Below, piece after piece: positions 11,695-22,744 of a stretch of DNA of 64,000 nt. The position numbers and the translations under genes were made by a program. The number at the start of each line of letters is the position of its first letter. The first letter of the stretch is position 1. The notes beneath the pieces are model-generated. The model worked only from the letters and a program-made list of their open reading frames with translations, was not told where the DNA came from and did not search any database. This stretch comes from Monosporascus cannonballus (lineage: Eukaryota; Ascomycota; Sordariomycetes; Xylariales), in contig QJNS01000008.1 of assembly GCA_004154925.1 (NCBI GenBank), positions 590,207-654,206 on the forward strand. The letters are read 5' to 3'.

Positions 11695-12200
11695 GGGCGT
11701 GTTCGGGACACTTCAGCAAATACTTAGGTTTTTCCGAAAATGTATTATGGGGCTTGTACCCCAAGTATCTTTATTTTTGCTAAATTTTCTTTGTAGGTAT
11801 TATCGACGATGCACCCAATTAAAATTAATTTTTTGTTTTAAGTTTGCTAAACGTACGGACATAAGTATTCAGTAACGAAATCAGTACTAAAAGGATTATA
11901 ATGGTGTTCGGGATATTTTAATATAACTTATTAATTAACATTTTTGGACGAAAATCGGAAAGTTCGATAAATCAAAATAAATTAACTATCGACCTATAAT
12001 CCTTTTAGTACCGATTTCGTTACTAAATACTTATATCCGTACGTTCAGCAAACTTAAAACAAAAAATTAATTTTAATTGGGTGCATCGTCAATAATACCT
12101 ACAAAGAAAATTCAGCAAAAATAAAGATACTTGGGGTACAAGCCTCATAATACATTTTCGGAAAAACCTAAGTATTTGCTAAAGTGTCCCGAATACGCCC
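11695..12200. mobile_element. TA-flanked foldback MITE
   Basis: A 506-bp non-coding element with two 206-bp inverted arms (11695–11900 and 11995–12200). I count about nine transitions and no gaps between the arms, with a 94-bp loop. Ends read GGGCGTGTTCGGGACACTT and its complement, and the element sits exactly between two TA dinucleotides (11693–11694 and 12201–12202), the target duplication of Tc1/mariner-type transposons. No transposase frame is present, so it would be mobilised in trans. The arms could fold into a very long hairpin. The superfamily assignment rests on the TA duplication only. Confidence 0.8.
11901..11994. repeat. RIP-like loop copy inside the foldback element
   Basis: This AT-rich loop aligns with 11599–11692 and differs from it only by C>T and G>A changes, the signature of fungal repeat-induced point mutation. 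It begins ATGGTGTTCGGGATATTT and ends CTATCGACC. Confidence 0.75.
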
Positions 12201-12202
12201 TA

Positions 12203-13190
12203 ACTTCCACGTAAGTAAACAAGCACCAAGCCCAAACCCAACTCATATGGCTCCGCATTTATGTCATAGCTGCACCCCGCACCATTACGGCAAAGGGCAA
12301 AAAGACTGACGATTGATCGCGTTTGTAGCAATCAGCTAGGAGTCATACGGGGAATCAGGTCCTACGTAACAATTTACTGCTGCCTTCCCAAATATATTAG
12401 CCTATTCAGCCATAAGTTATACATTGCTCAATTAAAGTCTTATAAAATTGCTCTGATCAATTAATCATCCAGAAACGCAAGTTTTTAGAAAATTTATAAA
12501 GAAATATAAAGGCAGGACTTTTTTATTTTTAATACATATTTTTAACATCGAAACCATGCGTTAAACACGTTAGTAACGACACTATTAGCTACATACTATA
12601 AAAGTATCAAGTTTAACATCTATCCAACTGAGTTTAGTGTTAATCGTAATAATTTCATATTCTAATAATAACAGTATTATTACTAATCATTAGTAGTCAC
12701 GATAGCCGTTCTTGCTGTCCCAGTCGTAGGCCATTAACTACCCTTAATATCGCTGATTAAGTAATGAGCATTGTGAGGCCTCCAAGTCATTTATCAAATG
12801 TAAAGGCAACACCATGTGACAGCGTCAATCGCCGGCGACCGGACGGCTGTATACATGCGGGGGTGACAAGGTTATGGCCGGCTATCAAACCGGGTGCGAC
12901 TGTCTCCTGTCTGGGCATCGGCAGGACTTCCCTATCCTGGCTTGAACCTTCCCGATCGCTTTACGGGTGCTACTGAGCGTCATGGCGGCGCAACACATTG
13001 GAGGACCCCTTTTCGACTTACCCCTTTTCGGCTTACCCCACATCCGCGTCAAGAACTGCCCCTCTTCCCCCACCATCGCCCTTCGAACTTGAGCCCATAT
13101 TCAAGTAGGCCAAGACGATAATCGTCTGAGTCGCTGACCAGGAACTGAAAGGCCTCAATCATCTACCGGTCGATGAGGCCGGGGTTGAGA
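12203..13190. other. AT-rich spacer next to the MITE
   Basis: About 12,370–12,720 is strikingly AT-rich compared with the rest of the window and rich in TpA, as expected of an old repeat degraded by RIP. Composition returns to normal after about 12,750. No coding frame seen. Confidence 0.55.
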
Positions 13191-13193
13191 ATT

Positions 13194-13200
13194 ATATATA
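13194..13200 (+). promoter_or_regulatory. TATA box of the amine oxidase gene
   Basis: TATATATA-type run about 70 bp upstream of the amine oxidase ATG (13271), at a normal distance for a fungal core promoter with a short leader. Confidence 0.5.
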
Positions 13201-13270
13201 GCCGTGGGGACAAGTCCCATCCATGACCGTATCTGATGGCAGAAGAGAGCTTACATAGTTCCGGTTCATC

Positions 13271-15608
13271 ATGACAGTCGATAGAGAACTTAAATCCGGT
13301 TCACAACACCCCCTGCGACCGCTCACGGCGGATGAGCTACTCAAAGCTCGCGATGTTGTTGTCCAGAAGCTAGGGCACGAGGGCGTCGCCTTCGCCTTCA
13401 GAGCTATCCATGCCGAGGAGCCAAAGAAGACAGAGCTGGTCCAGATCCTCATTGCGGAACACGGAGGGCATTCGACGACCGTCAGGCCACCAAGATTGGT
13501 GAAATTGCTCTACGACGTAATAGAAAATGGAAAGTTTACACTGGCGGAGACAATTGTCAATGTCGAAGCTGGTGAGATTTGCAATACCAAGACGTTCCCG
13601 GAGCATTGCCAGACGAGTTTTACTGCCGAGGAGTTTGGCCTCTTCTACGACGCGTGCATGTCATCCGATATATTCAAAGAAGCCTTAAACGAGTTCATAC
13701 TACCAGAGAATTTCAAGATCACCATAGATCCCTGGCCGTACGGTAATATGACCCATAAACCACGGCGCAATGTGCGCAAGCGGATTTATACTAATCATTC
13801 GAAGGTGGACTTGAACCCAACGAAACGGTACCACGTTATATGCAAGGTCTTGTGTTCGCTCGGGATGCGGCCAACAATAATCCAGACTCTAACCATTACT
13901 CTTATCCCATACCGATAATACCGGTCATGGACCTCAATGCTAGGAAAGTGGTTAGAGTAGATCGCCTAGCCACAGGTGGTGACGGAGATGGCCTCCACCC
14001 AAAGCCACAGTCGGAAAAGCCGATGAAGCTGTTCGAGAACGCAAAACCGGCAGAGTTCGTCCCCGAACTATTAGACCGGCCTCTTCGGACTGACCTTAAG
14101 CCCATCAACGTCGTGCAGCCGGAGGGGACATCCTTCAAGGTTCACCCTGATAATCTGGTTGAGTGGCAGAACTGGCGTTTTAGAGTTGGCTTCACACCGC
14201 GCGAAGGCGCGGTGCTTCATGATGTGTGCTACGGGAATAGACCGATCCTGTATCGGCTTTCGTTCTCTGAGATGACGGTGCCATATGGCGACCCCCGACC
14301 CCCTTTTCATCGCAAACAAGCTTTCGACTTCGGGGATGGCGGCATGGGAAGGGCCGCAAACAATCTGAAGTTGGGATGTGATTGTCTAGGCGCAATTCAC
14401 TACTTTGATGTGTGGGTCGCAGATAAAGAGGGCAAGCCGACCTTGGCCAAGAACGTCGTGTGTCTTCATGAGCAGGACAATGGCATTGGCTGGAAACACA
14501 CGAACTTCCGAACGGAACGGGCTGTTGTGACGCGGCATCGCGAGCTTGTCATACAGTTCATCGCCACACTTGCGAACTACGAGTATGTCTTCATGTATAA
14601 ACTCGATCTTGCTGGAGGTATCACGGTCGAGACCCGTGCGACCGGCATTGTCAGCGTTGTTCCTATCGAAGAGGGCAAAAGGTCGGGATACGGTAATATC
14701 GTCTCTCCTGGGGTCTTGGCGCAAAATCACCAGCACATCTTTGCCGTTCGTATCGATCCTAGCATCGATTCCTACGCGGCTGGGGACACCGCAGTGGTCC
14801 TCGAGGAAAGCCACCCGGTGCCGATGAATCCCGAGACAAACCCCTACGGCAACGGCTACGAGATCCGACGGCAGAGGATCGAGCGCGCGACGTACGCAGA
14901 TGCGGAACCGCGCCGCAACAGAACGGTACGCATGGAGAACATCCATAAGACCAATCCCATTAGCGGCAGGAACGTCAGCTACAAGTTTGCGCCCGCGGCG
15001 ACGCAGCTCATGCTGGCGGACGATAACAGCACACTGGCGGCACGGGCCCCATACGCGAAGCACCACCTTTGGGTCACCGGTTATCGGGACGGCGAGCTGT
15101 GGGCGGCGGGCGAGTTCACGAACCAGAGCAAGAAGGAGGTCGGGGGTGTCAAGGCCATGGTCGAGAGGCGCGACTGGTTCGTGGACGATTTAGAACAAGC
15201 GGGTGGGTCTAACGGGCACACCAATGGTGATGCGAGCGAGAGGGGCCAGAAGAGCACCCCTGTCGTGTGGAACGTGTTCGGGCTGACGCACAATCCCAGG
15301 GTCGAGGATTGGCCCGTCATGTGAGTAAAACTCGCCGTCCAGAACTTACACATGTATGATTGACCGGTTCCAACAGGCCATGCGAGATCCATCAGTTCCA
15401 TATCAAGCCCGCCGACTTCTTCACCAGTAACCCGGCGCTGGACGTCCCCGGGAGGGAGAACGATGCCAGCGTGTTGGTCTCATGCTGTGGCGAGCCGGCG
15501 TCGGACGTCAGCGTATGCGCAAACGCTGACGACTCGGTTCAGCAGGATCCAGTTTCGCACCTACAAGGGACGGGGCCGGATATCCGCCCGGATGAGATTT
15601 CTAAATAG
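13271..15608 (+). CDS. Copper amine oxidase (TPQ-dependent)
   Basis: Three exons (13271–13742, 13805–15320, 15377–15608) joined by introns of 62 and 56 bp give 739 residues; the first intron has a TACTAATC branch point. N2/N3-type domains precede the catalytic domain. Y416 in LANYEY is the tyrosine converted to topaquinone, D332 in AFDFGDGG is the expected catalytic base, and H466/H468 in NHQHIF plus H653 in GLTHNPRVEDWP are the likely copper ligands. The enzyme oxidises primary amines to aldehydes with release of ammonia and hydrogen peroxide. No signal peptide and no SKL-type peroxisomal ending are evident. All key residues are present, so it is probably active. The preferred amine cannot be read from the sequence. 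Confidence 0.93.
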
Positions 15609-16905
15609 GACTATATGGAAAGAGATGACCTTCTACCACCCTAGCACGCTGCTAGAGCCGCTTAGGACACAGAAAGCGACACCCGCTTGTTTCAACTGGT
15701 GGAATGATATACCGGTAGATGCGGATGGATGCCGACGGGCCGGGAGAGAGATTGCTTCCAACTTAACATGTAGAGAGCATAATGTTTGTTAAAGGTGCTG
15801 GACGTCCGTACTTAGCATGGCAATAGAGGCTTTCGTAGCCTTCAGACATTGAGAATGACATCTCCCTTTCTATGAATCAGCTTCTTTAAAATGTGTCGAT
15901 ACCTCCTAGTTTTGGACAATGTGAGACCCACGCTTAGGACGACGCCCTGAGCAAGTCTGACAAGTGCCAGTGAGGAGGACACTTGATGGACATTCTTAGT
16001 TGACGTCAACTAGACCTTTCCGAGTCATGAGGGCTGAGCTCCGGGATGGTTGAAAAGGTTTAGGGTGTATGTATATCACCAAATGAACTTACAATTGGGG
16101 ATCACATTGCGCTCAGCCATCTCTAGCGAGTATCGAAGCACTGCCGTCATAGTGATCCTTTATTGAATTGAAATCTACCTATAGTAAATGAGGAAGAAAT
16201 GGCAATACCTAATTGTAAAAAAAAAAAAGAAGGGGGGGGTTGTAGAAACTAAGGGGCTCCGCATTGTACCGTACAAGGCGGGGCTGCTCATTGGTAGGTC
16301 GGTAAGAATGTGCTCCTTTTGCACTAATAGCTGCCCCTGCGGCAGCGCTGTACCAGATAGGCAAAGTGTGTCTACATACATGAAGGCAAAAACAACGAGC
16401 CTGGAGATCTCCCTTTCACTGATTTTTTCTGACTCCATTCGACCTCGCGACTCGATTGCAGGCGGCGTATCGTTTCTTCTTCATTCTGAAGTTGTACAGA
16501 TCAAGTTTTCAACCCCCGGGATCAAAGTTGAATTTTTTATGAAGGCACCTACGGACTATTATGCCGGACCTCTAAGTGTATAACGGTACCAGAATTAGCA
16601 CCGATCATCCAGTGGCACATACAGTTTCAGGTACGTAGACCGTGTTGTCATGGGAAAACATTCCGAGTCGCTTGTCCCAGTCATGGCCAACTCTTCAATC
16701 CCCCTACCTCAATCCGCTGCTCTTTCGCCTTCCCAATTCAAGCTTCCTATTTGTTGCATATGCCCATTTATTCGTGTCAACTGCAGTTCTTCCTGTTTCA
16801 AGGTAGAGAAAGTGTTTCGACCCCGCTGGATAGAGTTGATGTAGTCAGGCCAACGGGCAAGGAAGCTCTCAAGATCCTCGGCTTCCTTAACCCATTGCGG
16901 CGAAG
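15609..16905. other. Spacer with purine tract
   Basis: No supported gene. A 12-A run followed by GAA and eight G (16217–16239) forms a pure-purine tract. The region from about 16,600 is pyrimidine-rich and probably the leader of the next gene. Confidence 0.5.
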
Positions 16906-18903
16906 ATGGTCCGCGCGACGTATGCGGCGGCGGCGGCGGCGACAACAGCACCCTCGTCATCCTCTCGCCAATCGGGCAGGGAGCGGCCAGGCAGAGAACA
17001 GGGCCGTACTGGTTCATTCAGGGCCGGCTCGCCGCCCCCCACGTTATGCTCGATCCGAAAGCCCATCCGCCGCATATCGACAGCGCATCGCTATCACACC
17101 TTCCCTACACCGCCGCCCAAGACACCCGGCCGACGACAGTCTTCCAGCTCGGGTTCCGAGTCCCCTGGTTCGCATGATGAAGATGAACATGGCGCCACGC
17201 CGTTGCCCGTCAACCAGCTCGCATTACTCGCCCTACTCTCCTTGTCCGAACAGTCGGCGCTGAATTCGATATCGCCTTATCTGCCAGAGATGATCGGCTC
17301 ATTTCCTGACGTCGCCCCGGACCAGGTTGGCTTATACGTCGGTCTGCTGGCCTCGGCATTCGCCCTTGCCCAGCTAGCTACAAACCTATTTTGGGGGTAC
17401 TTGGCGGACCATATTGGACGGAAACCTGTTATGCTGCTGGGCACGTCGCTGTTATGCGTCTGCTTTACCTTCTTTGGGTTCTGTTCTAGGTACCGGCATA
17501 TCGTGCTCGTGCACGTGGCCATGGGTCTTCTCAACGGGAATGCCGCGGTGGTACCGACATGTCTTGGGGAGTTGACCGACCGGAGCAACCAGAGCAGGGC
17601 ATTCACGTGGTTGCCTGTGGTAAGCACGATAATACCACCCTCATTAGCCAAGTTGGACGTAGGGCTTTGTATTGGGACCACCCTAACCTCTCTTCTAGGT
17701 ATATAGCTTAGGCTCTATCACGGGACCTGCTCTCGGTGGACTTCTGGTTGGAAAGCTTGCGAAAGACAAGTTTCCCTACCTTGCTCCAAATATCCTAGCA
17801 GCCTCACTACTTGCGCTCAGTGTTGTAGTGTTAAGCATATGGTTTGAAGAGACCTTGGAAAGGGAAGAGGGAGGGGATGGCCCCGATTGGACTCAGAAGG
17901 TGCACTGGCTATCTCGTTGTTTGGGAAGGGCTAAGAAGGCTCTCAAGCATTCCCTAAGCCGGCAACGGGATAGATACACCGACGGAGTCGCGGACGGGAG
18001 TGACGATGATAGATACGACGCTAGGGGGGAAAGGGGCCTCCTGGATCCGAGTGGAGACGATGAAGGCGCATCGGATGCGAAGCTCCCATCTGATCCTGCG
18101 ACTTGGCGCCAGATCCTCAACCGCACGACGGTAGTCCTCTTGACCACCTCCCTCGTCTTTCAGCTATCAAATAGCTCCTTCAACAGTCTTTACCCGGTGT
18201 TTGCCTCTGCACAGCCACCTACGGGACGAGATCTCCGTGCAGATGTGATCGGTGTCAGTCTTTCGGTTGCCGGCGTTGTAACGATCCTGTTCCAGCTTTT
18301 TCTCTTCAGGTCGCTGAAATCCCGTGTTGGAAATGTCGGTACCTACCGCGGATCTCTGTTCGGGTTCGGAGTAACCATGGCTCTGATGCCATTCGTCGGC
18401 TATCAGGACTCACAACCCCCCCTGGGGATTGGTGATAGCAAGCTCTGGCTATACGCTGAGCTCGGCTTCATCCTCATCATCAAAAATATCTGTGCGGTTG
18501 GCGGTCTCTCTAGCGTGATGCTGCTGGTATGTCACTACAATAAAGAAAGGATTGTCGCCATGGAGCGGGAGTCGCTAACACAGTATAACAGATCACGAAT
18601 TCGGCACCCTCTCACGCGAACCTCGGGACTCTGAATGGAATCGCACAGACCCTTTCCGCGGCCGGTCGGAGCGTGGGGCCTTTCATATCTGGGAGCCTCT
18701 TCACCGTCTCGACTCACGTACAACCAAAGGGAGAAGCGTTTGCATGGGGTATATTTGCTGGCGTTGCTCTCGCCGGTTGGTTGGGAACTTACGCCATTCA
18801 TGGAGAGGGGCTTGAAAGCACCGACGATGGCTTCGAGGACGAAGAAGAGCACGAGGAGGAGGATGGCGATCAGCAACAGTCGGTGGATCACCGATCCGCG
18901 TAA
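16906..18903 (+). CDS. MFS transporter, ZIFL/YCR023C-like
   Basis: Three exons (16906–17619, 17699–18526, 18592–18903) joined in phase 0 by introns of 79 and 65 bp give 617 residues. A disordered N-terminus (alanine run, Ser/Pro/Arg-rich, residues 1–100) precedes the first membrane helix at about 103. The MFS signature GYLADHIGRK lies at 164–173. A long charged cytoplasmic loop (roughly residues 285–370, rich in Asp, Glu and Arg) separates the two six-helix halves, and the C-terminus is a highly acidic tail. This layout matches the fungal DHA1-type family related to yeast YCR023C and plant zinc-induced facilitators. Probably a vacuolar or plasma membrane exporter of small molecules; substrate unknown. 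Confidence 0.88.
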
Positions 18904-21900
18904 TTCCTCCCCTGGTTGAGAGGTATGCGTTCCGGGGTGTGTGTGTTTTCATAAGGCCTTGCGATTTTGGATGTATGCATTTACAGGGGGCGTTTGGGAT
19001 CTAAAATATGACGGTCCGCTCAGCGCGACAGGAAAAGAGCGGTGAGCTACCCATTTACATCTGCCTGGTTAAAATCATTACTATTCCAATGGCGTAGAAT
19101 GAAGCCACGATTTTACGAGTCTCTAAGAACTTCTGTCCAGGTCTCTCGGCAGAGGCACTATCGGCTTGATGGTAGGGCAATACGCATATAGGGGTCCTTG
19201 ATTCAGGGGTCAGCCGCGTAAAAAACCCCACTCAGCCGAAGCGTTTTGAATTAGCAACCGTTTAATTTGGCGTCCGGGCGGTTTGAAGGTTGGAAGAGAT
19301 GTCGCTGAGTGACGTATGCCCACCCTTGCCACCTCTGCCAGGTGTCGGCTTATTTGGAGCGATAGGTCCCAGTTCACGACCTAGACGCGCTAAGCGCCAT
19401 CAAGCGACCGAAGCACAGTAATCACATGGTTCACGCCACCCTTTAGGTGTCCAGGTCAGAAACCTACTAGGTACTAACCTCTACCAATGCATCGTTCATC
19501 AACATCCAGACACACATACAACTCGGAATTCCATGGGTTTTATGGATTTTGAATGAACAGTCTTCAAAATTTATTCCCGGTTGTGAGTAATTCATTCGGC
19601 GTGCTTCTCTTACTCCAGAGGTGGCGCTATCGAGTTCGACATTAAGTCACACAACGAAAGCTAATGCTAGGGTATGCAGAATCGATGCTCGCATCTCGTA
19701 GCCGCCAAGCTCCCTACACCACGTAGTATATCGTCGGTACGAGCCGATCTGCGCGACGAGGATGGCGCCAATTCTCTATCAGATGACCTTAGCTAATGAC
19801 TAAGTCAGGTGACGTCCGTGAGTGTGTTTCCGCATCGGTGATGTCAAGCTGCCTATGAATAACAAGTTATTCCTATTCTTCAAGTCACGTCCGGTTCCAT
19901 GCCAGAGTTAATCGGACACATATTCACATTTCCTACCGAGTGGAACTTGGCGCCGCGTAACCGTACCGGCCTGTACAGTACTTATGGGGATCGATGCGTC
20001 CTTGAACTCGAGATCAGACCTCCACGACATCCTCCCAGATGGCTGACAAAGTCTGTGGAGTCCATTCCTGGTGGATGCAAGTCGCCGAGCCTCTCCTGTC
20101 TACTTAGCGAGTTCGACTGGAGACGATCCATAACGCGTGAAGCGGCACACTGCATGAGGGATCAGTGTGAGATAATCTAGCATTGATGTGCTTACGGCGC
20201 GCCACCCCACTGGGTTAAGATGCCCAGACGATGACGTTGGTTGCTGTTTGCAACCTTGTCCTGATTTGACGGCAATCCTTCAGCTACAGCCTTAAACGGG
20301 TTGCCAAGACTACGCCTCCAGCCCTACGAGGCGAGGACTCTGCGGCCTAAATTCTTACTTCTCATGAGCTAGGGCCGTACAGCGCCATAACCGTAACGGC
20401 CTCCCCGATGTTGCCTAATGAGGCCTCAAAACCCCGAGCTTTCCTGTTCTAATTGAGACACGCGATCATATTCCCATACCATAGCTGCTTAAGTGGGCAC
20501 TGTTTCTTAGACCAATAGTACAATCCTGTCAGCAATCATCTCCGGCCAGCTGTCCAATGAGACCGACAGATATCCGTACCGAAGATCTTAAGCCTCATGC
20601 ATTTTCCAGAAATGGCATCCGAGACACAAAGTACGACCGAAACTTTTACCTAGAACGTCTAACGGGCTCAACTTTCGCCAAAATATTCCCAGGACCTCCC
20701 GAATTCGAAGCTCGACAAGCAAGCCATGAGTTGATGGATTGTGAGGCTATGGCACCAGCTCCGGGCATACAAGCCCCGGCGCCAGTGTGGATGAAGCGCT
20801 CCTGTGATCCATCCAGCTTGTGCCCATATTTTATGTCCTGCAAAAAAGGGAATTCGACTCATTGTTACTTTCCCGTCTACGCAAGATCGTTCTGGGTGTG
20901 TCAGGATGCCCCTGTATAGTCTTCCACAAAACATGCAAAGTGCTCGCGGCAGAGAGTGACGTCTATGCTAGGCCCTGGTTTCTTGCTTCCGTTTACTGAA
21001 AACCTTTGCTGAATCACCTCTGTCAACCTCTCCCCGCGATGTATATGACATTACTTTCACATGCTCTAGGACCATATTATCACTGCCGACCGGCGGTTTT
21101 GGTATCGTCTAGACACGCAGCGTTCCTACAGCATCAGCTCATCTGATGCCCTGCATCCAGCTACCTCATCTGCGTCTATCGTCCGAAAGTTTGTTACACA
21201 AGGTGGATTTATAGAAGATAAAGCTAGGAGTTGGCAGACACTGCCGCCACGCCTGCATGAAGGTGGGAGATAAATACATTTGCGAGTGTGTAGGACCCCG
21301 CGCTCGGCACGTACCTCCCATGAGGTTGATTATCCGGACTTTCACAGCAGAGCCTCCTTCAACTATTCTTAGATATCTAGCTGGATCACCGAACACCGTG
21401 GACGTATCTACCGAAAAGCCGGGGTTGCGAACTTGATCATTACCCATATTATTTCTATCTACAGACCATCCTATGCCGTTTTCCAGTAACGCTCCTCGTT
21501 CACCTTCTATATCGAGGTCGTCATTCCACTGGTTCCCCCGGGGAAGAGCCAAGCTAATATTGGTCGGGAGAATGATGTGTACTTTCCGGATAGGTCCTGA
21601 TGTCCGTTTGCTCGCAACAGACTCTTCTTGGACACGTCAGGTACTTCAATTCCGTATAAGATCTACGGATGGTTTTGAAAATGTATAAATGCAAGATGCC
21701 TGCGGTGTTGGTGCGTCTCTTCGGTTATTCCTGCACATGTTGGCTCAATTTCCTCGCCATCACTCCCGTCCAGGGCAAAAGCAAATTTAGTATTTTACGT
21801 ATGTTAAATCGTCTTCTATCACCCCATTATTGATCAAGCACAAGCTACTCTGCTTAAGACCTCACGTCCAAAACTGGCTGGCCCATTGCCGAGAAGTCAC

Positions 21901-21974
21901 TTCCGAAGTTTCAATTTTCAGTCCCCCTCGCACACTACCAGATACTCGGCCAGACCTTGTGACTTCATATCATT
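18904..21974. other. Gene-poor spacer
   Basis: Three kilobases with only short, unsupported frames on both strands. The 3' untranslated region of the MFS gene occupies its beginning. The last part, with a pyrimidine-rich stretch before 21,975, is probably the leader of the next small gene. Confidence 0.5.
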
Positions 21975-22744
21975 ATGTCCCCCTCGTCCCGCTCAAACCG
22001 CTCCAGGGAATCTGGTCATTCAAGCTCCCGTAGTAGCAAGAAACGGGGACCTTCTCAAGTGCGTGACAGGTTCTTTTTAGTAACTTGACTCCCCACCCTG
22101 TCATGCCTATCTCCTCTAATTATCAAGGATTTCTCAGCGAGAGCCCGTTTGTCGAACAAGTTGAAGTGACATTTTACAGTCCTCCGTCCAGCAACTTATC
22201 GACTCGTTAAGGACTCATCGAGTCAATACGCTTACGGAACTGTGTCGTATTGAGCGCGTCGCCGCGAGCTGCGAGAACGAAGACGACGCCCGAGCATTTC
22301 AGGAACCGATGACCAGTGCATGGAAATATTACGTAACGAGCAATCAGTTCCTCACTGAGCTAAGCGGCCTGACGAGAAACTATCCGTTTTCGAGCGACCT
22401 TGTCGACGACGCCCTGTATAGGGTCCAGAACGATCCAGATTCGAACCGGAGCTGGAACCTGCCCTGGCTCTGTTTAACGAAAATTAAGGATCTGTAAGTA
22501 ATAGCCTACGGGCTTTACCATATCCTTTACCGCGCATTGAGATGTCACCCCCCGACTAACGCGGGATGATAGAGATCTGATATCCAGCTACGCGAACGCC
22601 CAGTCCTGGAAGAAGGAGATGTGGGGTGGCCGAGATCCCTCCCAGGAAGAAGCGCATCAGCTCGCCCAGTACTTCGAGGACGAATGGACCCAAGCGGTCG
22701 ATACTATGATGCGACACTGGTCTGTCCCGCCTGCGCGGTATTAA
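21975..22744 (+). CDS. Small three-exon gene, unknown function
   Basis: Three short exons, 21975–22058, 22180–22493 and 22573–22744, join in consistent phase (0, then 2) with donors GTGCGT and GTAAGT, acceptors ACAG and ATAG, and a GACTAAC branch point in the second intron. They give 189 residues. The N-terminus (about residues 2–27) is a basic Ser/Arg stretch with RS-like character. The rest is predicted helical and rich in Trp and acidic residues (for example EDEWTQAVDTMMRHW near the end). I recognise no family. The conclusion that it is a gene rests on three exons agreeing in frame plus protein-like composition. It could be a lineage-specific nuclear protein or a transposon accessory protein; neither can be shown here. 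Confidence 0.65.

Noticed and set aside
14386..15066. 226-codon minus-strand frame opposite the amine oxidase
   Set aside because: Shadow of a well-conserved catalytic exon.
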